DNA of 64,000 nt from Carboxylicivirga sp964602515 (GTDB lineage: Bacteria; Bacteroidota; Bacteroidia; Bacteroidales; Marinilabiliaceae). The notes beneath the pieces are model-generated. The model was not told where the DNA came from. It made no database searches and saw nothing but the letters and a program-made list of their open reading frames with translations. The stretch spans positions 248,001 through 312,000 of the forward strand of contig CAZRRJ010000001.1 of assembly GCA_964602515.1 (NCBI GenBank). Reading direction: 5' to 3'. Below, one piece after another: positions 45,958 to 54,673 of the stretch; within the stretch, counting starts at the first letter, position 1, and the number at the start of each line of letters is the position of its first letter. Position numbers and translations under genes: made by a program.

Positions 45958-48576
45958 TTAATTTAATCGGTTCTTTAATTCTTTACCCTCATGAGATAAA
46001 CCATATTCAACAGCTTTATTTTTCTTGCCTTTTTTCTTATAAAGTTTTGTAATTAGATTGTTATCAATGGCTGGAAGAAAATAATCACTATGGAAGACTT
46101 TAAAATCAACTCCAATTATTTTCCGAAGACTTGTTTTTGAATAAGTTCCATTCATAGCTTTAATAAGTAATTTTACTTCATCAGATGTAGCAATATCTTC
46201 GGATTTATTATGTGATTCAATTTGAGATTCTGCATCAACAGGTGCTAAAGTTTCTGATACCATAGCCCCTGTCTCCTCAGAAGAGTTAACTTCTACTACT
46301 GTTTCTTCGATTTCTTCATCCATCATCAACTCATAGTGATGCTTCCCGATAGTTCTAAATATTTCCTTAAAAACATTAAAGAGTATTTGGGGTTGCTCAT
46401 TGCCAATCTTCTGGTAGTAAACATCGTCAAGTGTTGATACTTTGTGGCTTTCATCATTAATCATAGAGATAAAGGCACATTTGACAATATACTCAGGAGC
46501 TTCTTTGTTTTCATCTAGCACAGCACCCCAAGCTTCTTTACTAATGCCTATAAAATTCACATAGCTCTCTAACACTCTGCGCATAGAGTTTGAGATAATA
46601 ATATTTAGCGATTTGTCTTCGGGAAGGTTTTTCTTTATATCCTTTATGGTGTTCCACATTAAAGAATAATCATCATGAATTAGCTTATTGTAATCACCTT
46701 CAACTCTTGTTTGGTTATTTAACTTTGAAATCTTAAAATGCCAACGATTGGTGCATATCGGTCTTTTCTCAAAAGAAACCTCTTTATAAAAGTATAGGTT
46801 ATGTGTAAGTATAAATACTTGCTCGATTGCTGTATTCTTAAATAGCTGTTTTTCATTTTTTGGAGATTCACCTTTCCTCCAAATCAGACTATGAACCAAA
46901 GATGAAACAACAAATAGTGCTTGACTATCTAGGCTAGATACAGGGTCATCAATGACAAGGATTTTCTTTTTCGAACCCTCTTCTAAATCTTCTGTGCCAA
47001 GACACATTTGATAGTAATAAAGAAATGATATAAAGTTCTTTTCTCCTTCACTAAGAGTTTTAAAAACATTTTCACTATTCTCGTTTGGACGTTGTAGGTA
47101 ATATTGCGCAATGTTATTTACTTTCTCAGGCTTTTCCTTTATTGCAAATCCTTCAAAACCACTATTTCTTAATATGGAATTTATATTATCTACCGCTGTC
47201 TTTGTTGAAACAGTGGATTCTCGTAATTCATTAATTTTAAGCTTTGAAGCAGCTATTTTTTCCACTGTAGAGTTGTTTTGTACGTTAAAAGTGTTTTCTA
47301 TTCGGTTATATTTTTCCAAACGACTTTCAAAGTTTTCAATCAGTCCTCTACATTCAATAGCCATGTATTGCCATAACTGTTCAATGAATTCGGTTTTCTT
47401 TGTTGATAGGTTATCGAATAAATCATTATTAGTTTCAATGGCATTATTAATCTCTTCAATTTCTTTTCTGAATGGCTCGATTAATGCTATTTTCTTCTTC
47501 TCATTTGCTTTCTCAACCTTTTCTTTGGCAATTTTATCGTTTTCTTCAAGGAGTTCGCTTAACTGCTTATCCAGATTAGATACTTTATTTTTCTCGTTAT
47601 ATTGATTTTGTATTTTTCCAAGTTCACTCATCAAAAGTTTAACCACCTTGAAGTATTCATTATAGAGGTCTTTTATTGTTTGTATTTTTTCTCTTGATGA
47701 TGTATCAAAATAGTCCTCTAGCTTTTTTCTTAAAGATTTGTCAATAGTCTCATTCTGACAAAAGGGACATTTTTTTAGTTCTTTGTTTTTATCTAAAATA
47801 TCGAAACCATCCTGCACCCACTTTTTTATATCTAATTCCTTGATTAAAGCTGCTATATCAACATCTTCATTGCCAATAATTACTTCATCTAACTTCTGGT
47901 TTATTTCTGTCTCTAATTTTTGAATTTTTTCAAAATGCTGCCAATTAACCTTATGCTCAATCTTTTGAAGTTCCTTTTCGTATAGAAGATTATATTGTTC
48001 TTTTAGCTTTTCAATTTCTTGCGAAGAAGGTAAATCCCCTGAATCTATCGCGTTTTTTAATTTCTGTAGATTATTGGCTTTGTTTCTTGAATGCTCCAAG
48101 GTAATCTTTGTGAAAGCAGAAAAATCTCTTCGATATTCGAAGCATTTTTCAATTAAATCCCTTTCTTTTTTTGCCTTGTCTGAAGAAACCTTTTTACTTC
48201 TTTCTGCTAAAATATTAATGTACCCTTCGTTGGATCCAAGTTCTTTTTCTTCACTTTCGATTAATGAGTCAATATCTTCATTTCTTTCATCTAAAGAGAA
48301 AACACCAGCCTGTGTATTTTTTTCAATAAAGTTTCTTGCAATAAATAATTCATCAAATACAAGAATACGTTCATTAGAATCGTTAAATTCATCAGAAGAG
48401 CAATTCTTGTAATCAGACTCTTCTACTTTATTACAACCTAAAGCATACAGGTATTTTGCTAATGTGGATTTACCTGAACCATTATATCCAAAGAAAAAGT
48501 TTAACTTCTTTAGATCTTCAAACTTAACTTCTTCTTTATAGCTGGCAACGCCTTTAAGTGTAATGGATTTAATCAT
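45958..48576 (-). CDS. AAA_13 ATPase, RloC/PrrC-like anticodon nuclease candidate
   Basis: 872 residues. Walker A is G30-Y-N-G-S-G-K-S37. Two long coiled-coil stretches flank a zinc hook C270-P-F-C273. The ABC signature LSEGEKN is at 508-514 and Walker B ILVIDDPVSSLD at 539-550. After it, R666-xxx-E670 (RRVLE) and H711 in NDESH resemble the Arg-Glu-His triad of PrrC/RloC tRNA anticodon nucleases. A C-terminal winged-helix-like tail covers about 795-872, separated by an acidic Ser/Glu linker. RloC is a Rad50-like DNA-damage-responsive tRNA cutter. The pairing with a HEPN-motif gene 11 bp downstream is notable. Confidence 0.75.
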   Translation of the reverse strand: MIKSITLKGVASYKEEVKFEDLKKLNFFFGYNGSGKSTLAKYLYALGCNKVEESDYKNCSSDEFNDSNERILVFDELFIARNFIEKNTQAGVFSLDERNEDIDSLIESEEKELGSNEGYINILAERSKKVSSDKAKKERDLIEKCFEYRRDFSAFTKITLEHSRNKANNLQKLKNAIDSGDLPSSQEIEKLKEQYNLLYEKELQKIEHKVNWQHFEKIQKLETEINQKLDEVIIGNEDVDIAALIKELDIKKWVQDGFDILDKNKELKKCPFCQNETIDKSLRKKLEDYFDTSSREKIQTIKDLYNEYFKVVKLLMSELGKIQNQYNEKNKVSNLDKQLSELLEENDKIAKEKVEKANEKKKIALIEPFRKEIEEINNAIETNNDLFDNLSTKKTEFIEQLWQYMAIECRGLIENFESRLEKYNRIENTFNVQNNSTVEKIAASKLKINELRESTVSTKTAVDNINSILRNSGFEGFAIKEKPEKVNNIAQYYLQRPNENSENVFKTLSEGEKNFISFLYYYQMCLGTEDLEEGSKKKILVIDDPVSSLDSQALFVVSSLVHSLIWRKGESPKNEKQLFKNTAIEQVFILTHNLYFYKEVSFEKRPICTNRWHFKISKLNNQTRVEGDYNKLIHDDYSLMWNTIKDIKKNLPEDKSLNIIISNSMRRVLESYVNFIGISKEAWGAVLDENKEAPEYIVKCAFISMINDESHKVSTLDDVYYQKIGNEQPQILFNVFKEIFRTIGKHHYELMMDEEIEETVVEVNSSEETGAMVSETLAPVDAESQIESHNKSEDIATSDEVKLLIKAMNGTYSKTSLRKIIGVDFKVFHSDYFLPAIDNNLITKLYKKKGKKNKAVEYGLSHEGKELKNRLN

Positions 48577-48657
48577 ATTGAATAGGCTTTAGTTTTCTAT
48601 AGTTGTTACTTTTTGTGTATCATATTCTTTTATTACCATTAGGTGGGTAAAATACGT

Positions 48658-50040
48658 TTAATCTTCAATTTCAATTGTTTCACCCAATACCTTCGTTGCT
48701 TCTGCCATAGGCAATTCCTCAACCGTTTTTAGTTTCGATAACATTACGTTAGTTCGGGTGGTCACTAATTTTTCAATCTCACCGTCTGCTTGTCGGATTT
48801 TGTCCTGAGCTTTCTTTAAAACAGCACCGAACTCACCAAATTGCTTTTTAACCGCTCCAAGAATTTGCCATACTTCACTACTTCTTTTTTGAATAGCCAG
48901 AGTTTTGAATCCCATTTGGAGACTATTCAACATCGCTGCCAATGTCGTAGGACCAGTTATAATAATTTTAAACTCACGTTGTAATAATGCAACTAAATCA
49001 GGCTGGCGAACTATCTCTGCATATAAACCTTCAATTGGCAAGAACATGATACCAAAATCGGTAGTATGAGGAGGGTCAAGGTATTTGTCACGTATATCTT
49101 TAGCAAATTTCTTAATGGATTGGATTAAAGCTTTGTTTACTTTGTCGATGCCTTCAATATCTCCTTCGTCATAGGCAGTTTGTAAACGAATGTAGTCCTC
49201 TTGTGGAAATTTGGCATCAATAGGTAGGAATACTTCTTTGCCAAAATCATCTTTACCCGGAAGTTTGATTGCAAATTCCACATGGTCATTAGAACCTTGT
49301 TTGGTTTTTACATTAGCTTCGTATTGCTCCGGAGCCATAATTTGCTCTAAGATATTACCAAGTTGAATTTCACCTAAAACACCACGTGTTTTTACGTTAC
49401 TTAAAACCTTTTTCAAATCGCCAACACCATTGGCTAGATTCTGCATTTCGCCAAGCCCTTTCTGAACGGCTTCTAATCGTTCACTTACAATTTTAAAAGA
49501 TTGACCAAGACGTTCCTCTAATGTTTTGTGAAGTTTCTCGTCAACGGTTTCACGCATTTTCTCAAGCTTTAATTCTGTTGATTTAACCAACTCATCTTGT
49601 TTGGCAGCCATAGAATCAAACTTTTGTTTTTGAAGGTCATTAAACTCTTTAACATTTTTGGAGAATGTATCACTAAAATCCTTTAATGAACGTGTAAGTT
49701 CCTCTCGGTTATCCTTACCTGATTTATTCAGACCATCACTTATAACAGTAAGTTTTTCTTCAAGTTTTTGAGTAAGCTTATCAAGGCCATTTGACAGTTC
49801 CTCTCTGTTTTCTTTTAAAGAAACTGATAATTCCGAACGATTATCTTTTAGCTCTCGTTGCAATAATTGTTGTACTGCTTCAATAACAGGGTTAACACTA
49901 TTTTCCTTTTCTCTGAATACCAATATAGCCAGTAATACAAGACATAGAGCTGAAATGATGATTGCAATAATTTCCATATAATTTGTCATTTTATGACAAA
50001 GATAGAGTGTATCATTGTCAACTAATGTCAAATATAACAA
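48658..50040 (-). CDS. rmuC: RmuC-family DNA recombination protein
   Basis: Up to 460 residues. One membrane segment (IIAIIISALCLVLLAILVF) is followed by a long coiled coil (about 50-200) and the RmuC domain (about 220-440: VKTRGVLGEIQLGNILEQI, IDAKFPQEDY, DFGIMFLPIEGLYAEIV). RmuC proteins limit recombination at inverted repeats and contain a nuclease-like fold. The frame opens at 50040, but a TAnnTTTG box (49997-50004) lies inside that extension, so the start is more likely the ATG at 49989 or 49977. It ends 81 bp before the RloC-like gene on the same strand. Confidence 0.9.
   Translation of the reverse strand: MLYLTLVDNDTLYLCHKMTNYMEIIAIIISALCLVLLAILVFREKENSVNPVIEAVQQLLQRELKDNRSELSVSLKENREELSNGLDKLTQKLEEKLTVISDGLNKSGKDNREELTRSLKDFSDTFSKNVKEFNDLQKQKFDSMAAKQDELVKSTELKLEKMRETVDEKLHKTLEERLGQSFKIVSERLEAVQKGLGEMQNLANGVGDLKKVLSNVKTRGVLGEIQLGNILEQIMAPEQYEANVKTKQGSNDHVEFAIKLPGKDDFGKEVFLPIDAKFPQEDYIRLQTAYDEGDIEGIDKVNKALIQSIKKFAKDIRDKYLDPPHTTDFGIMFLPIEGLYAEIVRQPDLVALLQREFKIIITGPTTLAAMLNSLQMGFKTLAIQKRSSEVWQILGAVKKQFGEFGAVLKKAQDKIRQADGEIEKLVTTRTNVMLSKLKTVEELPMAEATKVLGETIEIED
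49997..50004 (-). promoter_or_regulatory. Candidate -7 box (TATCTTTG) and palindrome at the rmuC start
   Basis: The minus strand reads TATCTTTG, matching TAnnTTTG. It overlaps an inverted repeat with arms TTTGTCAT and ATGACAAA (49982-50000), which spans the expected transcription start and the ATG at 49989. The upstream TTG is at 14 bp rather than 19-21 bp. The leader would be only a few nucleotides, and a repressor at the palindrome would block both steps. Confidence 0.4.
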
Positions 50041-50423
50041 AAATATTTTATAATTTATTTCTTAATAGAACAATTCCTATAAAATAGTTTTATAGAAATT
50101 AGGATGTTTGGCCTGTTTCCAATGATAAATAATTAAGAGAACGTATATGTTTTCAATCCCCTTAATATTCAATGGCTAAGAGGTGAGGATTATGTGTCAT
50201 TCCTACAATTGACACACAAACACACCTTCAGAAACAAGCAAAAGGCTGAAAAAAATGCTTAGTTATTTAGTCCCAACTGTTAAAAGATAACTGTTGAGAA
50301 AAAAGGAAAGCAAGCCGAAGATGTAATCCTTTGGATTGATTAATCAAATGGAGCTGCGAAAAGAATTATGTAACCACCAAATTAATATACTACAGAATTA
50401 ATTTACAATAAGCACTGATAATA
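50041..50423. other. Intergenic region between rmuC and HU
   Basis: About 380 bp with no recognisable gene or RNA. It separates the defence island from HU and the conjugation genes. No IS ends were seen by eye. Confidence 0.4.
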
Positions 50424-50460
50424 AAAATCCTGTACTTCTTAACTTATGTAAGAGTACAGG
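50424..50460 (-). terminator. Rho-independent terminator of the HU gene
   Basis: CCTGTACTTCTTA pairs with TAAGAGTACAGG (one unpaired base) and on the minus strand is followed by ATTTTTATT. It lies 26 bp after the HU stop codon. Confidence 0.75.
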
Positions 50461-50485
50461 GCTTAGGTATATCATCTAAATTCGT

Positions 50486-50758
50486 CTAATTAACTGCCTC
50501 ATCCAATGCCTTCCCAGCTTTAAACTTAGCCACTTTCTTTGCAGCAATTTGTATTTCCTTACCCGTTTGTGGGTTTCTTCCCGTACGGGCAGCACGCTCC
50601 GATACCGAGAATGTGCCGAATCCAATTAATTGCAAGCTTTCTCCTTTAGCCAAGGTTTCTTTGGTTGTATCAACAAAAGCACCTACCATTTTTTCAACAT
50701 CGGCTTTAGTTAAGCCTGTTTTTTCAGCAATAGCTGAAACTAATTCTTGTTTGTTCAT
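50486..50758 (-). CDS. HU-family DNA-binding protein
   Basis: 90 residues, the standard size. MNKQELVSAIAEKTGLTKADVEK, the GFGTFSVSERAARTGRNPQTGKE arm with the intercalating Pro, and the C-terminal KVAKFKAGKALDEAVN are typical of HU. It binds and bends DNA as a dimer. It is monocistronic with its own terminator and is divergent from mobC; HU genes are often carried on mobile elements, so it may belong to the element. Confidence 0.95.
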   Translation of the reverse strand: MNKQELVSAIAEKTGLTKADVEKMVGAFVDTTKETLAKGESLQLIGFGTFSVSERAARTGRNPQTGKEIQIAAKKVAKFKAGKALDEAVN

Positions 50759-51010
50759 ATTTTACTAATTTGTTACAATAATTAAAATCTTTGTCATACA
50801 GGTAATTCGCAGACTTTGCTTACCTCAAACCAAATCTATAAAATAATTCACACACGGTGGTAATACAGTTAATATTTACTTCAAATTTTCTCAACCTGCT
50901 ACGCCACAAATAACCAATGCAAAGCCACTTTAGCCCATTGCGTTAATAACTTTCCAGATAAAACGTTAAGTGGTCTATTTTCACTTCTCACCATCTAAAA
51001 GAGAAGCGTT
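50759..51010. promoter_or_regulatory. Divergent HU/mobC intergenic region with a start-proximal hairpin
   Basis: Contains CTTCTC (50984-50989) and GAGAAG (51001-51006), a 6-bp hairpin ending 4 bp before the mobC ATG and overlapping its GAGAAG ribosome-binding-like sequence. No relaxase gene end is seen here, unlike usual CTn layouts. Confidence 0.4.
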
Positions 51011-53020
51011 ATGCAACAAGAAGACGATTTGAGAGGCTTGGCAAAAGTAATGGACTTTATGCGGGCACTGAGCATTATTTTTGTATTGATGAACATGTAT
51101 TGGCATTGTTATTCTGCACTATGGGAACAGGGACTCAATGTTGATATAGTAGATAAAATATTGCTGAATTTTAACCGGACAATTAGGCTATTTAGACATA
51201 CGTTCTACACCAAACTATTTGCAATAATGTTTCTGGCTTTATCGTGCCTTGGGACAAAAGGTGTTAAAGAAGAAAAAATTACATGGCCCAAAATTTATGC
51301 ATTCCTCACTATTGGGCTAATTCTTTTTTTTATCAATTGGTGGGTATTCGGTTTACCACTGCCTGGCATAACAAATGCAACAATTTATGTATTTACCATG
51401 TCAACAGGCTATCTCTGTCTTTTGGCTGCAGGAGTATGGATGAGCCGACTCCTGAAAAACAACCTGATGGATGACGTTTTTAACGTGGAAAATGAATCCT
51501 TTATGCAGGAAACCCGGAGAATTGAAAATCAATATTCAATTAACCTGCCTACCCGTTATTACTTTCAAAAAAAATGGAACAATGGTTGGATTAATGTGGT
51601 CAATCCATTTCGGGCATCCACCGTGCTGGGAACCCCGGGCTCTGGTAAATCTTACGCAATAGTAAACCAATACATTAAACAGCAAATTGAAAAGGGTTTT
51701 TCGCTCTACGTATATGATTTCAAGTTCCCCGACCTTTCTACAATTGCCTATAATCACCTGCTCAATAACCAGGGAGGTTATCAGAAAGTACCAACATTCT
51801 ATGTAATAAACTTCGATGACCCGGCACGTTCTCACCGTTGCAACCCGATTAATCCCGGTTTTATGACGGATATTTCAGATGCATACGAAAGTGCTTACAC
51901 CATAATGCTTAATCTAAACAAAACATGGGTACAAAAGCAAGGTGATTTTTTTGTAGAATCTCCCATTATTTTGTTTGCTGCTATTATTTGGTATCTCAGG
52001 ATATATAAAGACGGTAAGTATTGTACATTTCCTCACGCAATAGAGTTTCTGAACAAACGCTACGAAGACATATTTCCCATACTTACTTCATATCCTGAAC
52101 TGGAAAATTACCTTTCACCTTTTATGGATGCCTGGCTAGGCGGCGCACAAGACCAGTTGCAGGGGCAAATTGCAAGTGCAAAAATTCCTCTTTCCCGTAT
52201 GATTAGTCCTCAATTGTATTGGGTAATGACAGGCGATGATTTTACCCTTGACATCAATAACCCGGAAGAACCGAAAGTGCTTTGTGTAGGTAATAATCCC
52301 GATAGACAGAATATTTATGGTGCAGCTCTGGGGCTATATAATTCCCGCATTGTAAAACTCATCAATAAGAAAGGACAATTGAAAAGTTCTGTTGTGATAG
52401 ACGAGTTGCCAACCATTTACTTTAAAGGCTTGGACAACCTCATTGCAACTGCCCGTAGTAACAAGGTTGCCGTCCTTTTGGGATTTCAGGATTTCAGCCA
52501 GCTTACACGCGATTATGGCGACAAAGAGGCCAAGGTTGTAATGAACACGGTAGGAAACATCTTTTCGGGTCAGGTAGTTGGAGAAACAGCCAAAACACTT
52601 TCTGAACGATTTGGGAAGGTGTTACAAAAGCGACAAAGTATGACCATTAACCGCAATGATAAATCAACTTCAATTTCCACTCAAATGGATAGCCTGATAC
52701 CAGCTTCAAAAATCAGTAACCTTACACAGGGAATGTTTGTTGGAGCTGTGGCTGATAACTTTGATGAACGTATTGAGCAAAAGATTTTTCATGCTGAAAT
52801 TGTAGTGGATAATGCAAAAGTAGCAGCAGAAACAAAGGCATATAAACCCTTACCCATAATAACGAACTTCATAGACGAGAAGGGGGTTGACAGGATGCAT
52901 GAACAGATACAGTTTAATTATAAGCATATCAAAGAAGAAGCAAAGCAGATTGTAGCAGACGAACTGAAAAGGATTGCAGCAGACCCGAAACTAGTCCATT
53001 TATTGAATCAGGACGAATAA
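51011..53020 (+). CDS. mobC: MobC/TraG-like type IV coupling protein (YWFCY)
   Basis: 669 residues. The N-terminal YWFCY region (about 1-145, with MYWHCYSALW) has four membrane helices. The ATPase follows: Walker A G207-T-P-G-S-G-K-S214, and a Walker B-like SVVIDELPTIYF near 460. It is the hexameric pump that links relaxosome DNA to the conjugation channel in Bacteroidota CTns. Base composition is richer in GC than the island to its left. No relaxase (MobA/MobB) precedes it, which is unusual. DUF3945 and topB follow in the same direction. Confidence 0.92.
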   Translation: MQQEDDLRGLAKVMDFMRALSIIFVLMNMYWHCYSALWEQGLNVDIVDKILLNFNRTIRLFRHTFYTKLFAIMFLALSCLGTKGVKEEKITWPKIYAFLTIGLILFFINWWVFGLPLPGITNATIYVFTMSTGYLCLLAAGVWMSRLLKNNLMDDVFNVENESFMQETRRIENQYSINLPTRYYFQKKWNNGWINVVNPFRASTVLGTPGSGKSYAIVNQYIKQQIEKGFSLYVYDFKFPDLSTIAYNHLLNNQGGYQKVPTFYVINFDDPARSHRCNPINPGFMTDISDAYESAYTIMLNLNKTWVQKQGDFFVESPIILFAAIIWYLRIYKDGKYCTFPHAIEFLNKRYEDIFPILTSYPELENYLSPFMDAWLGGAQDQLQGQIASAKIPLSRMISPQLYWVMTGDDFTLDINNPEEPKVLCVGNNPDRQNIYGAALGLYNSRIVKLINKKGQLKSSVVIDELPTIYFKGLDNLIATARSNKVAVLLGFQDFSQLTRDYGDKEAKVVMNTVGNIFSGQVVGETAKTLSERFGKVLQKRQSMTINRNDKSTSISTQMDSLIPASKISNLTQGMFVGAVADNFDERIEQKIFHAEIVVDNAKVAAETKAYKPLPIITNFIDEKGVDRMHEQIQFNYKHIKEEAKQIVADELKRIAADPKLVHLLNQDE

Positions 53021-53149
53021 ACTTACTATCCCAGTGCTGTCAACGCCACTTGCTCTCAAAGTTGTGCCATATACATCCACTTACCTGATAAATAGCTATC
53101 AAGGTGATTATCAAGACTACATTTGATTAATAACAATAAAATGTAGTTT

Positions 53150-54640
53150 ATGAGTAAAGAATTAAATCCTAAAGAAAAGGTACTTCTGATGCGCGATGAA
53201 GGAGAAGGCAACAAGCTTAAAATCGTAAAAGGCATCAACAAAAGAGGCAAGATTGATGCAGTTGACCCCATAAAGGCCAATCCAAACGATTTCCTACTTA
53301 TTGACCGACATGCCGACCCCATTGAAAATTTCTTTAAAAATTTTATGAATCAGGCAAAGAACCCCTCTCATACGGGCTTTTATGCTGTAAGTGTGGAAAT
53401 GCTCAACAAGGTGCTGACCCTTGGCGAAAAAGAACTGGAGAAATACCGCATTAACCCCAACGATTTTCTTGCTAAGCAACAAAAGCAAGCCGACACAGCG
53501 GATAAAACGGATGAGCAAGTAATAACCGATAAAAAAGAAAACAACATGGCAACAAAAAAGCAAAACACAGAATTTAAACAACTGGATGTAAGCAAAATCC
53601 ATGACAGTGAATACCAAAAATATGGCATTACGCCTGACGATTTACAAAATGAATTAAAAGCAATGAGCTTTGGGTACAAGTCGCCACACCTGGTTGAAAT
53701 ACAACCTAAAATCGGCGATGAAACTTTCCCGGTAAAAGCACGATTATCACTGGAAGAGCAGTCGAATGGCAGCCTGAAATTCATTTCCCATCCCTACCAA
53801 CAGCAGGTTGATTTGGAAAAGCCTTTTCAGGGCATTATGCTTCCTGATGATATTAAAGAAAACCTGCTGGCGACAGGCAATGGCGGGCGCAGCATTGAGC
53901 TTGAACCAATAACGGGAAATAAAGTCCCTTCGCTAATTTCCATTGACAAGCTCACCAATCGTTTGGAAGCAGTACCTCTGGATAAAATCAATATTTCAGA
54001 AAATCTGAAAGGTGTTGAGCTATCTCCCAAGCAACAGCAGGAAATCAAAGAAGGTAAGAAGGTACTGGTTGAGGGCATGACAACCAAAAGTACAATGGGA
54101 ACTGATAATCCCAGGCTATTCGATGCTTATATACAGTTTAATGCAGCGAGGGGTAGCTATGACTTTTCTTATGATGGACTGGACCGTAACAAATACAGTC
54201 AGGACAGTAAACAGGAACAGGGACAAAGTGCCGAACAACAAAACAAAGTCAGAATTCCCAAAAAACTTTTAGGTGTTAATCTGGACGAAAAGCAACAGAA
54301 CATGCTACGGGAAAACAAAACCATCTATGTTCAGGGAATGGTAAAAGATGGGCAAGACCAGCCCTTTAGTGCCTACATAAAGATAAACAATGAAAAAGGC
54401 AAACTGGACTTTTTTAAATGGAATCCTGACAAAGCCAAAAAACAGGGCGCTGAAACCAAACCTTCGGATGAAAGCAAAACCCAGGTTGCCGTTAATTCAG
54501 AGGGCAAAACCAATGAAGCAACAAAACATTCAAAAGAGCCTTTAAAGCAAAGTCAGCAAAAGCCAGAGGAAGGGCAGGCTAAAACACAAAGGCGCACATC
54601 CAAAAAACCAGCTAAAAAGATTGCAGGACAAAAAATGTAA
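53150..54640 (+). CDS. DUF3945/DUF4099 protein of conjugative elements
   Basis: 496 residues. The N-terminal half carries DUF4099-like features (LNPKEKVLLMRDEGEGNKL, LIDRHADPIENFF). The middle and C-terminal half have two repeats of a DUF3945-like unit, one near ISENLKGVELSPKQQQEI and one near IPKKLLGVNLDEKQQNML, each followed by a VxGM...DxPFxAYI pattern. The C-terminus is a Lys/Gln-rich low-complexity tail (about 440-496). The gene is typically found between mobC and topB in Bacteroidota elements; its role is unknown. A 9-bp inverted repeat (53116-53124 with 53139-53147) ends 2 bp before its ATG. Confidence 0.85.
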   Translation: MSKELNPKEKVLLMRDEGEGNKLKIVKGINKRGKIDAVDPIKANPNDFLLIDRHADPIENFFKNFMNQAKNPSHTGFYAVSVEMLNKVLTLGEKELEKYRINPNDFLAKQQKQADTADKTDEQVITDKKENNMATKKQNTEFKQLDVSKIHDSEYQKYGITPDDLQNELKAMSFGYKSPHLVEIQPKIGDETFPVKARLSLEEQSNGSLKFISHPYQQQVDLEKPFQGIMLPDDIKENLLATGNGGRSIELEPITGNKVPSLISIDKLTNRLEAVPLDKINISENLKGVELSPKQQQEIKEGKKVLVEGMTTKSTMGTDNPRLFDAYIQFNAARGSYDFSYDGLDRNKYSQDSKQEQGQSAEQQNKVRIPKKLLGVNLDEKQQNMLRENKTIYVQGMVKDGQDQPFSAYIKINNEKGKLDFFKWNPDKAKKQGAETKPSDESKTQVAVNSEGKTNEATKHSKEPLKQSQQKPEEGQAKTQRRTSKKPAKKIAGQKM

Positions 54641-54673
54641 ATTTCAAAACATCCACTAAAAAATCCACTTAAT

